In this document: positions 54,151 to 61,358 of the stretch, in pieces | Layout of the letters: every line of letters starts with the position of its first letter | Numbering within the stretch: position 1 is the stretch's first letter | Assembly: GCA_025808875.1 (NCBI GenBank) | Contig: CP075528.1 | Coordinates: 4,028,473 to 4,092,472 of the forward strand | Direction: 5' to 3' | Length of the DNA stretch: 64,000 nt | Origin: Enhydrobacter sp. | GTDB taxonomy: Bacteria; Pseudomonadota; Alphaproteobacteria; Reyranellales; Reyranellaceae | Program-made: the position numbers and the translations under genes | The notes under the pieces: generated by a model | What the model was told of the DNA's origin: nothing | The model's database searches: none | The model's input: only the letters and a program-made list of their open reading frames with translations

Positions 54151-55121
54151 TTGTCGCCCTGCTTGATGGCGAACGAATCGTAGAGACCGTCCAGCAGCAT
54201 CCCGCCGCGCGCCAGACGCTGTTCGTCGTCGACGCCCGGCAGGGCGATGCCTGCGATCAGACTCTTCACGCCCGCGGTCTCGGCGCGGCCGTACTTGTCG
54301 TCCTTCAGATCGATGTCGTGCACGATTTCGGCGATTGCGATGAGTGCCGGGTCATCGAGACCCGCATGCGCCGCCAGCACCTCGAAGGTGCAGCGGTCGC
54401 CCTGATGCGTGAACTCCCCCTCGAACATGTCGAAGCGCAGCTCGCCCGGCTCGGGCCGGTAGCCGCTCGACGGCACGAACTTGAAGCGCGCGTCGCGATC
54501 GATGAAGCGGCGGATCAACCAAGCCGAGGCGATGCGGTCGACCTGGACATGCTCGCGTGTCACCCAGGTGCGCTCGCTGAGCGCGCCAGCCGGTGGCGGC
54601 GGTTGGCTTGCCTTCACCTCATCCTCCTTTTGCTGTTGCTCTTCCAGGCCCGACACCAGGCCTTGCGCGGCGAGACGCCCATTGGCGCCAAAGAAGTCGA
54701 TGGCGACGACGGCGTCGAGCTGCTTGCGCAGCCGTGCGACCTGCGCCGCGATCTCGGCAAGCTCGCGGTCCGTCGCATCGTCGTTCCGGCGGGCGGCGAT
54801 TTCGCGCGCCTCCACCGCGATGCGCGCATAGTCCTCGTCGCGCGCATTGTCGAACAGGGCCTGCATCTCATGGTCGGTGAAGCCCTCGACCAGCGAGGCT
54901 TCGCAGATCATCGCCTCGCCGCCGCTCTCGACGATCTCCTTGGCGAGCCAGGCGAAGTCCTCCTGCGTCTCGCTGTTGGCCGGCAACGCGTAGACCGAGC
55001 CTTTCACCGTGACGGCGCCGAGCGCCTGCAGCCGGCGCCATATCTTCACGCGGGCATAGGCCGGTTTGGCGGGCAGCTGGTGGATCAGCAACAGCCATCG
55101 CGTGGGGATCTCCCTATGCAT
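54147..55121 (-). CDS. chrB: Chromate resistance regulator ChrB, full-length
   Basis: 324-residue protein of the ChrB family, known as chromate-responsive regulators of chrA. The N-terminal domain (about 1-150) starts with TRWLLLIHQLPAKPAYARVKIWRRL, a PaaX-like winged-helix pattern. A charged linker follows, then the C-terminal domain from residue 188 (TWVTREHVQVDRIASAWLIRRFIDRD), which is shared with the stand-alone protein encoded at 56435. It is the first gene of chrB-chrA. The divergent intergenic region holds candidate operator repeats. Confidence 0.92.
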   Translation of the reverse strand: MHREIPTRWLLLIHQLPAKPAYARVKIWRRLQALGAVTVKGSVYALPANSETQEDFAWLAKEIVESGGEAMICEASLVEGFTDHEMQALFDNARDEDYARIAVEAREIAARRNDDATDRELAEIAAQVARLRKQLDAVVAIDFFGANGRLAAQGLVSGLEEQQQKEDEVKASQPPPPAGALSERTWVTREHVQVDRIASAWLIRRFIDRDARFKFVPSSGYRPEPGELRFDMFEGEFTHQGDRCTFEVLAAHAGLDDPALIAIAEIVHDIDLKDDKYGRAETAGVKSLIAGIALPGVDDEQRLARGGMLLDGLYDSFAIKQGDK

Positions 55122-55156
55122 CGTTCATCCGTATCATGCCCACGATGGAAATAGCA

Positions 55157-55220
55157 ACACTCGTATCATTTCCTTCTTGAGATTCTGAAAAACAACGCTA
55201 GATTTAATTGAAACGAGTGT
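55157..55220. promoter_or_regulatory. Inverted ACACTCGT elements between the divergent chr operons
   Basis: ACACTCGT at 55157-55164 and its complement ACGAGTGT at 55213-55220 face each other 48 bp apart. With flanks they match at 11 of 13 positions (ACACTCGTATCAT against ACACTCGTTTCAA). GTATCA also occurs at 55131, 55163 and 55219. The AT-rich stretch between them is the likely promoter area for both directions. A binding site for ChrB or another regulator is inferred. Confidence 0.5.
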
Positions 55221-55236
55221 ATCAAAGGTGAAATGA

Positions 55237-55458
55237 ATGTCTCTCCTGACCCTGCCGAACATGCCAACCGGCGCGGTTGGCGATCGACACAGCCGCCCAG
55301 CGGTGTGGCCGCAACTCCTCGCCGCGGCGGCCCAGTGGCGCCAGCGGCAGAGGACGCGCCAGCAGCTTCGCGGCCTCGACGACCGGCTGCTGGCCGACGT
55401 CGGACTGACGCGCGAGCAGCGGCGCATCGAATGCGCCAAAGCGCCCTGGCAGCCCTGA
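55237..55458 (+). CDS. DUF1127 domain protein
   Basis: 73-residue protein with the small DUF1127 motif at its C-terminal half: QRTRQQLRGLDDRLLADVGLTREQRRIECAKAPW, here split as ARQLxxLDDRxLxDIGLxR-like. Alphaproteobacterial members bind RNA or tune phosphate, carbon or motility responses. It is first in the rightward operon, 29 bp before the dismutase gene. Its place near chromate genes may mean co-regulation, which is inference. Confidence 0.85.
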   Translation: MSLLTLPNMPTGAVGDRHSRPAVWPQLLAAAAQWRQRQRTRQQLRGLDDRLLADVGLTREQRRIECAKAPWQP

Positions 55459-55487
55459 CCATGACCTTTTCGAGGGAGCACCGATCC

Positions 55488-56438
55488 ATGCCCGCTCATG
55501 CCCGACCAATCTCGTTCAAACCCTCCCGCCTCGTCGGCTTGTCCTGGCGTCTCATCGCCAGCCACTACGAAAACAACTACGGCGGCGCGGTGCGCCGCCT
55601 GAACGCGATCCATGGCGAGCTCGCGGGCCTCGATCCCGCGGCCACGCCGGGCTTCCGGCTGAACGGACTGAAGCGCGAGGAGCTGATCGCCACCAACTCC
55701 ATGCTGCTGCACGAGGTCTATTTCGACGGCCTGGCGGGCCCGAGCGAAGGTGGCGGCGGCGAACCGCAAGGCGCGCTCGCCGAGGCGCTCGCACGCGACT
55801 TCGGCTCGATCGTGCGCTGGAAGGCGGAGTTCGTCGCCATGGGCAAGGCGCTGGGCGGCGGCTCGGGCTGGGTGGCGCTCACCCGCTCGCCGCGCGACGG
55901 CACGCTCTCCAACGTCTGGTCGGCCGATCACACGCACGCCCTGGTCGGAGGCACGCCGCTGCTCGCGCTCGACATGTACGAGCACTCGTATCACCTCGAC
56001 TTCGGCGCCAACGTCGCGGCCTATGTCGACGCCTTCATGAACAACCTCCACTGGCCGCGCATCGGCCGCCGCTTCGCCGGCGAAGCGGCGCCGGCGTCGC
56101 CGCACGTCATCGACACGCCGACTGCGCGGCAACGTCTGGACCAGGAACCGGGACTGTTCGTCATCGACGCGCGGCTGGCCGACGATGCGGAGCTTGTTCC
56201 CGTCGGCCTGCGCGGCGCCCGACGCGCGCCGCCGGACAAGGTGGACGCGCTGGCGGCTTCCTTGCCCAAGGGTAGCAAGGCGCTGGTCTACTGCGCCTGG
56301 GGCTTCGAGATCGGCGGCAACTGCGCCGCCAGGCTGCGCGAGAAGGGCATCGACGCCGTCGCCATTGCCGGCGGCCTCGGCGCCTGGCGTGCCGACGGAC
56401 TTCCCACCCAAGCCCTCGAGAAAGGAGATCTCCCATGA
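55488..56438 (+). CDS. Fe/Mn superoxide dismutase fused to a rhodanese domain (ChrC-ChrE type)
   Basis: 316-residue fusion. Residues 1-195 form an Fe/Mn superoxide dismutase with likely metal ligands His26 (SHYENNYGG), His75 (LLHEVYFDG), Asp162 and His166 (LDMYEHSYH; Tyr where most dismutases have Trp). Residues 205-308 form a rhodanese domain with the active Cys269 in LVYCAWGFEIG and GGLGAWRADGLP near its end. No signal peptide, so it is cytosolic. ATG 55488 is used because GAGGGAG lies 9 nt upstream; one at 55461 is also in frame. It overlaps the next gene by ATGA. Removal of superoxide made during chromate reduction is the likely role. Confidence 0.9.
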   Translation: MPAHARPISFKPSRLVGLSWRLIASHYENNYGGAVRRLNAIHGELAGLDPAATPGFRLNGLKREELIATNSMLLHEVYFDGLAGPSEGGGGEPQGALAEALARDFGSIVRWKAEFVAMGKALGGGSGWVALTRSPRDGTLSNVWSADHTHALVGGTPLLALDMYEHSYHLDFGANVAAYVDAFMNNLHWPRIGRRFAGEAAPASPHVIDTPTARQRLDQEPGLFVIDARLADDAELVPVGLRGARRAPPDKVDALAASLPKGSKALVYCAWGFEIGGNCAARLREKGIDAVAIAGGLGAWRADGLPTQALEKGDLP

Positions 56439-56890
56439 AGTGGGTCACGAGAGAGCGTCCCAAGATCGACCGCATCGCCTGCCCGTGGCTGATCGCGCGG
56501 TTCATCGACAAGGAGCCGGAGTTTCTCTACGTGCCGCCGGCCGAGGTGCTGTCGACGGCCGAGGAAACGGGTGCCATCCCCTACGACATCCCTGACGTCA
56601 AATTCAGTCATGTCGGCGACAAATGCTCGTTCGACGCCTTCATCGCCGAATACAGGCTCGACGCGCCTGGGCTCGACAAGCTCGCCGACATCGTGCGCGG
56701 TGCCGACACTTCTCGCCTCGACTTGACACCGCAATCGCACGGCCTGTTCGCCATCTCGCTCGGCCTCGGCCACGTCTACACCGACGACCACGAGATGCTG
56801 AAGCACGGCATGGTGATGTACGATGCGCTCTATGCCTGGTGCCGCCATCTGGCGGGCGCGACGCACAACTGGCCGCCGAAGATGAACTGA
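56435..56890 (+). CDS. Stand-alone ChrB C-terminal domain protein
   Basis: 151-residue protein homologous to the C-terminal half of the full-length ChrB encoded at 54147: MKWVTRERPKIDRIACPWLI corresponds to WVTREHVQVDRIASAWLI there. It lacks the N-terminal winged-helix part, so it should not bind DNA by itself. Conserved Cys17 in ACPWLI, Cys in GDKCSF and several His could bind metal or oxyanion. The operon position after the dismutase fusion suggests a sensor, enzyme or partner role in chromate resistance; none is established here. Confidence 0.86.
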   Translation: MKWVTRERPKIDRIACPWLIARFIDKEPEFLYVPPAEVLSTAEETGAIPYDIPDVKFSHVGDKCSFDAFIAEYRLDAPGLDKLADIVRGADTSRLDLTPQSHGLFAISLGLGHVYTDDHEMLKHGMVMYDALYAWCRHLAGATHNWPPKMN

Positions 56891-56895
56891 GCATC

Positions 56896-57325
56896 ATGAC
56901 GCACACGGCGGCGAAGCCGGCTGCGCCAACGGCGCGCACGCGACGGATGCTGGAAGGCCCCATCGTGCCGACGATGCTGGGCATCGCCGTGCCCAACCTC
57001 GTCGTCAACGTCGTCCTGATCTCGGTGACGGCCAGCGGGCTTCTTGTTCAGCGCCGTGTTCCTGCTTGGTCATCGGCTGCATGGCGCTCGGCGCGTACAT
57101 CGCATCCGGGCGCACGTCCATCGCCGGCTTGCCGTCGGTTCGCCTGGAGTCCCGCCTGTTCGGCGAGATCCTGCGCGTGGGCGTGCCGATGTGCTCGGCG
57201 GATGGCTTGCGGTTCAGGTCCTGCAAACGGGCCTGGTCGGGCTCGGCGTGGTCACCGCGCTCGGACTGACCGTGTGGGGCCTCGTGCAGGCCGTCGCGTT
57301 CCGCTTCCACGCCCGTTTGAGGTGA
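56896..57325 (+). pseudogene. MATE family efflux transporter remnant
   Basis: About 430 bp that read as three pieces of a MATE transporter in three different frames. Frame 1 begins at 56896 with the normal start region (RTRRMLEGPIVPTMLGIAVP). Frame 3 carries a middle piece near 57066-57200 (VIGCMALGAYIASG ... SRLFGEILRVGVPM). Frame 2 carries the C-terminal piece near 57220-57325 (GVVTALGLTVWGLVQAVAF). A full gene would be about 1.35 kb, so several internal deletions and at least two frameshifts have occurred. It lies 5 bp after the ChrB-domain gene, within the operon. Confidence 0.82.
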
Positions 57326-57329
57326 CATC

Positions 57330-58253
57330 ATGACGCTGCATCTGCTGGGCCATGTCGACCTGCCGGCACACACCGGCGAGGGTGGCTTCGACCACGCGGC
57401 CGTGCACGAAGCCACCGGCCACGTCTATGTCGCGCATACCGCAAACGGCACCGTCGATGTCCTCGACGGCCAGAAGCATCTCTTCTCGATCCCCGACCTG
57501 CCCGGCGTCGCCGGCGCCCTGGTGAGCGACGAGGCGCAACTGGTCTTCACCTCCAACCGGGCCGAGAACACGGTCGGCATCTTCCCTCCCGGTCGCGATC
57601 CGCCGGTGACGAAGATCGAGGTCGGCGTCAGGCCCAACGGCCTCGCCTACGATCACCGGCGCCGACTGCTGCTCGTCGCCAATGTCGGCGAGCCCGCGAT
57701 CGCCGGATCGCACACGATCACCATGGTCGACGTCGCCTCGCGCGCCGTGCGGGCCGAGATCGCCGTGCCGGGTCGCACGCGCTGGGCGATATCCGATGCA
57801 AGCCGCGGCCTGTTTTACGTCAACATCATGGACCCGGCGGTGATCGCGGTCATCGACGCACACAGGCCCGATGCGCTGGCCTACATGTATGGCGTCCCCG
57901 CCGCCGGCCCGCACGGGCTCGATTTCGACCCGGCGACGCGGCGGCTGTTCTGCGCCTGCGACGAAGGCCGCCTGATCGCGCTCGATGCCGCCACCGGCCG
58001 GATCCTGGGCGACGCGCCGCTGAGCGGCGTGCCCGACGTGGTGTTCCTTCATCGGCCGCGCCAACGGCTCTTCGTCGCGGTGGGCGATCCCGGCGTCATC
58101 GACCTGTTCGACACCGCGACAATGAAGGGCCTGGGCCGCGTCGAAACCGAGAAGGGTGCTCACACCACCGCGCTCTCGGCCTCGCGTGATCTGCTCTACG
58201 CCTTCCTGCCGCAGACCCATCGCGCCGCCGTCTACCGCGTCGAGGAGGCCTGA
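57330..58253 (+). CDS. YncE-like beta-propeller protein
   Basis: 307-residue protein of repeated beta-sheet blades in the YVTN/YncE style: VYVAHTANGTVDVLDG, LVFTSNRAENTVGIF, LLLVANVGEPAIAG, LFYVNIMDPAVIAVID, LFCACDEGRLIALDAATG and LFVAVGDPGVIDLFD give six or seven blades. No signal peptide is visible, unlike many relatives, so it is probably cytosolic. Such folds serve as binding scaffolds or lactonases. It starts 4 bp after the MATE remnant and ends 1 bp before the next gene. Function unknown. Confidence 0.85.
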   Translation: MTLHLLGHVDLPAHTGEGGFDHAAVHEATGHVYVAHTANGTVDVLDGQKHLFSIPDLPGVAGALVSDEAQLVFTSNRAENTVGIFPPGRDPPVTKIEVGVRPNGLAYDHRRRLLLVANVGEPAIAGSHTITMVDVASRAVRAEIAVPGRTRWAISDASRGLFYVNIMDPAVIAVIDAHRPDALAYMYGVPAAGPHGLDFDPATRRLFCACDEGRLIALDAATGRILGDAPLSGVPDVVFLHRPRQRLFVAVGDPGVIDLFDTATMKGLGRVETEKGAHTTALSASRDLLYAFLPQTHRAAVYRVEEA

Positions 58254-58254
58254 C

Positions 58255-59247
58255 ATGGCCAACCGCAATCCGGATCTGCTGATCCTGTCCCGCGACGACA
58301 TCGCGAGGCTGATGACCTACGGCGACTATGTCGACGCCGTCGAGGCGGCCTTCGTGGCCGTCGCGCGAGGAGAGGCCGTCGCGCCGCCGGCTTCCGCCCT
58401 GCACGTGCCCAACGGCTCGTTCCATGCCAAGGGCGCGGCCCTGCTCGGAAGCGACCCGTGCGTCGCCATCAAGCTCAATGGCAACTTTCCCGGAAATCCG
58501 GACGCCAACGGTTTGCCCACCGTCCGGGGGGTGATCTATCTCGCCGATGGCCGCGACGGACGGCCTCTCGCGGTGATGGATTCGATCGAGGTGACCATCA
58601 AGCGAACCGGTGCGGCGACCACGCTGGCCGCGCGCCACCTCGCGCGCAAGGACTCCAGGGTCGCCACGATCTGCGGCGCCGGTGTGCAAGGCCGCATTCA
58701 GCTCGAGGCGATCGCGGCCGTCGCGCCGCTCGAGCGTGTGCATGTCTGGGACGTCAAGCCCGACGCCGCGATGCGGCTGGCACGCGAGATGTCGGCCGGT
58801 CTTGCACTCGACATCCGGCCGTCGCCGGACCTGACGCCGGTTCGGACAAGCGACATCGTGGTCACCTGCAGCTCGGCCAGGCAGGCGTTTCTCACGCCGG
58901 ACCTCGTCCGGCCCGGCACGTTCATCGCCGCCGTGGGCGCCGACAACTCCGACAAGAGCGAGATCGATCCGCGGCTCTATGCGGCAAGCCAGATCGTCGT
59001 CGATTCGCTGGATCAGGCGGCCGAGATCGGCGACCTGCACCACGCGCTCGCTGCCGGCACGGTGACGCGCGAGCACGTCCACGCCACGTTGGCCGAAATC
59101 CTGTCGGGCACCAAAGCGGGCCGTACCGACGCGCGCGCCATCACCGTTTTCGACAGCACCGGGATGGGGCTGCAGGATGTCGCGGCGGCGGCGGCAATCT
59201 ACCAGCGGGCGATCGCTGCCGGCGCCGGCACCCGCCTTCCCTTGTGA
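58255..59247 (+). CDS. Ornithine cyclodeaminase / mu-crystallin family protein
   Basis: 330-residue NAD(P)-dependent enzyme of the ornithine cyclodeaminase family, which also includes alanine dehydrogenases, ketimine reductases and 2,3-diaminopropionate-related enzymes. The N-terminal region has LSRDDIARLMTYGDYVDAVE and the substrate-binding IKLNGNFPGN. The Rossmann motif reads ICGAGVQGRIQLEAIA near residue 139, and AVGADNSDKSEIDPRL near 222 is typical. The start ATG lies one base after the propeller stop, so the two are co-translated. The substrate is not predictable; ornithine itself is only one option. Confidence 0.88.
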   Translation: MANRNPDLLILSRDDIARLMTYGDYVDAVEAAFVAVARGEAVAPPASALHVPNGSFHAKGAALLGSDPCVAIKLNGNFPGNPDANGLPTVRGVIYLADGRDGRPLAVMDSIEVTIKRTGAATTLAARHLARKDSRVATICGAGVQGRIQLEAIAAVAPLERVHVWDVKPDAAMRLAREMSAGLALDIRPSPDLTPVRTSDIVVTCSSARQAFLTPDLVRPGTFIAAVGADNSDKSEIDPRLYAASQIVVDSLDQAAEIGDLHHALAAGTVTREHVHATLAEILSGTKAGRTDARAITVFDSTGMGLQDVAAAAAIYQRAIAAGAGTRLPL

Positions 59248-59254
59248 TCGCGCG

Positions 59255-60016
59255 CTACTTCGGCGCCATGCGGATGGCGCCGTCGAGGCGGATCACTTCG
59301 CCGTTCAGCATGCGGTTCTCGACGATGTGCATGGCCAGTGCCGCGTACTCCCCGGGATCGCCGAGCCGCGAGGGGAAGGGGACCTGCGCGCCGAGGCTCT
59401 TCTGCGCCTCGGCCGACAGGCCCATCATCATGGGCGTGAGGAACAGGCCGGGCGCGATGGTGCAGACGCGGATGCCCATGCTCGCGAGGTCGCGCGCGAT
59501 CGGCAGGGTCATGCCGACGACGCCGCCTTTGGAGGCCGAGTAGGCGGCCTGGCCGATCTGGCCGTCGAAGGCGGCGACCGAGGCCGTATTGACGATGACC
59601 CCGCGCTCGCCGTCTTCCATCGGCTCGGCCTGGCTCATCGCCCACGAGGCGAGGCGGATCACGTTGAAGGTGCCGATCAGGTTGACCTGGATGACCTGGC
59701 TGAACATGCCGAGATCGTGCGGGCCCGACTTGGAGATGGTGCGGGCGGCGCGGCCGATGCCAGCGCAATTCACCACGACGCGCGGCGCGCCGAGCTTCTC
59801 GACCACGGCCTTCACCGAGGCTTCCGCGTTGGCGGCATCGGCCACGTTGGTCTTGAGATAGAGGCCGCCCAGCTCGCTGGCCTTCTTCTCGCCGAGCTCG
59901 TCCTGAACGTCGAAGATCGCCACCTTGGCGCCCGCGGCCGCCAGCGCCGAGGCCGTGGCGCCGCCCAAGCCCGATGCGCCGCCGGTGACGATGACGGCCT
60001 GACCCTTGACGTTCAT
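59255..60016 (-). CDS. SDR family 3-hydroxyacyl-CoA dehydrogenase (HSD10-like)
   Basis: 253-residue short-chain dehydrogenase. [15 protein letters not shown] is near residue 11, NCAGIGRA near 84, and the catalytic YSASKGG near 156. The insertion and the ending [18 protein letters not shown] match the type II 3-hydroxyacyl-CoA dehydrogenase group, which acts on short branched 3-hydroxyacyl-CoA (isoleucine breakdown) and related alcohols with NAD. It converges on the ornithine cyclodeaminase gene with a 7-bp gap. Confidence 0.92.
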   Translation of the reverse strand: MNVKGQAVIVTGGASGLGGATASALAAAGAKVAIFDVQDELGEKKASELGGLYLKTNVADAANAEASVKAVVEKLGAPRVVVNCAGIGRAARTISKSGPHDLGMFSQVIQVNLIGTFNVIRLASWAMSQAEPMEDGERGVIVNTASVAAFDGQIGQAAYSASKGGVVGMTLPIARDLASMGIRVCTIAPGLFLTPMMMGLSAEAQKSLGAQVPFPSRLGDPGEYAALAMHIVENRMLNGEVIRLDGAIRMAPK

Positions 60017-60096
60017 TGGTGTCCTCCTTGGTTGGGGGCGCTTTTAGCACGCGCCACCCCCTTGCCAAGATGCCCGGCAGGCCCAACTTTTGGCCC

Positions 60097-60456
60097 ATGA
60101 GCGCACTCAGCCAAACGGCCAGCGACGAGCAGGTGGCGCGCGAGGGGTTCTGGACCAAGGCGCGCCGCACCGTCGGCAGGGTTCCCTTCACCGAGCAGGC
60201 GGTCGCGGCCTTCCACTGTGCCGCCGATTCCGCCACGCCGCTGCAGATTCGCGCCACGTTGTGGGGCGCGCTGGCCTATTTCGTGCTGCCGATCGACGCC
60301 ATTCCCGACATGCTCGCCGGCCTCGGCTACACCGACGATGCCGCGATCATGCTGGCTGCCTTCACGGCGGCGCGCACGCACATCACCGCGGCGCATCTCG
60401 ACAGGGCGCGCGCCTGGCTGTTCAAGGCGCCGGCGGCCGCCGTTCCGGCGGAGTGA
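60097..60456 (+). CDS. DUF1232 (YkvA family) membrane protein
   Basis: 119-residue protein from ATG 60097. The DUF1232 motif ALAYFVLPIDAIPDMLAGLGYTDDAA lies near residue 66 and includes a short membrane-spanning or membrane-associated helix. Function unknown across the family. An ATG 27 codons upstream at 60016 overlaps the divergent SDR start and is unlikely. The 3' end overlaps the convergent EamA gene by 35 bp. Confidence 0.85.
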   Translation: MSALSQTASDEQVAREGFWTKARRTVGRVPFTEQAVAAFHCAADSATPLQIRATLWGALAYFVLPIDAIPDMLAGLGYTDDAAIMLAAFTAARTHITAAHLDRARAWLFKAPAAAVPAE

Positions 60457-61357
60457 CCCGCGCCTCGCGCTTTCGTTCCCTCGCGAGCTGGGCCTCGCGA
60501 TGGGCGATGTAGATCGCCGAGGCGATGACGATGGCGGCGCCGACATAGGTCCAGACCACCGGAACCTCGCTCCACAGCAACCAGCCGACGAAGACGGCGA
60601 AGGGCAGGCGCAGATACTCGAAGGGCGCCACCGCCGACATCTCGCCGACCTTGAACGCCTGGACCCAGAAATATTGCCCGACCGTGGCGGTGAGCGCGAC
60701 GCCGACCGCCAGCGTCCAGCCCCAGAGATCCGGCCAGCGCCACAGCCACAGCGCCGGGGGCAGCAGCAGCAGGGTCGAGAAGATCGCGAACTGGGTGAGG
60801 ATCATCAGCGGCGATTCGGTATCCGACAGCCGCTTCACCAGCAGGATCGAGAAGGCGACCATGGCGGCATTGGCGATGGCGACCAGCGCGCCGAGTTGAA
60901 GCGTGCCCTCGCCGGGACGCACCATCACCAGCACGCCCACGAAGCCCACGATGGTCGCCGACCAGCGCCGCCAGCGCACCTTCTCGCCGACGATCAGCGC
61001 CGCCAGCAGCACCGCGAAGAGCGGTTGCGAGAAGGAGATCGCGGTGGCGTCGGCCAGCGGCAGCATGGCGACGGCGTAGAAGCCCAGCACCATCGAGGTC
61101 GTGCCCGCCAGGGTGCGCCAGAAATGGCCCTTGATGCGCTTGCTGTGCCACGGCACGACGCGACCGGTGGCGATGATCGGAGCCAGCAGCGCCAGGCCGA
61201 TGACGGAGCGCAGGAAGGCGGTCTGCACGCTCTCGATCTGCTCGCTGAGCAGCCGGATCATGGCGCCTGTCGTGGTGAAGATGAAGCCGCCGGTCACCAG
61301 CCACAGCGCGCCCTGCACGTTGGGCGGCAGCCGGTAGAGCCAGGCGGCGAGCTTCAC
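60422..61357 (-). CDS. DMT superfamily (EamA) transporter
   Basis: 311-residue inner-membrane protein with ten predicted segments arranged as two EamA repeats. The first half ends in SQPLFAVLLAALIVGEKVRWRRW and the second in FAVFVGWLLWSEVPVVWTYVGA, both typical. Substrates in this family include amino acids, nucleosides and sugars, so none can be named. It starts with GTG one base after the stop of the acyl-CoA synthetase gene, indicating one operon with it and the acetyltransferase. Confidence 0.9.
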   Translation of the reverse strand: MKLAAWLYRLPPNVQGALWLVTGGFIFTTTGAMIRLLSEQIESVQTAFLRSVIGLALLAPIIATGRVVPWHSKRIKGHFWRTLAGTTSMVLGFYAVAMLPLADATAISFSQPLFAVLLAALIVGEKVRWRRWSATIVGFVGVLVMVRPGEGTLQLGALVAIANAAMVAFSILLVKRLSDTESPLMILTQFAIFSTLLLLPPALWLWRWPDLWGWTLAVGVALTATVGQYFWVQAFKVGEMSAVAPFEYLRLPFAVFVGWLLWSEVPVVWTYVGAAIVIASAIYIAHREAQLARERKREARVTPPERRPPAP

Positions 61358-61358
61358 C

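Noticed and set aside
52792-59247. The chromate region as part of a recent mobile island
   Set aside because: No integrase, transposase, tRNA gene or flanking repeats were seen, and base composition by eye matches the neighbours. Transfer cannot be excluded.
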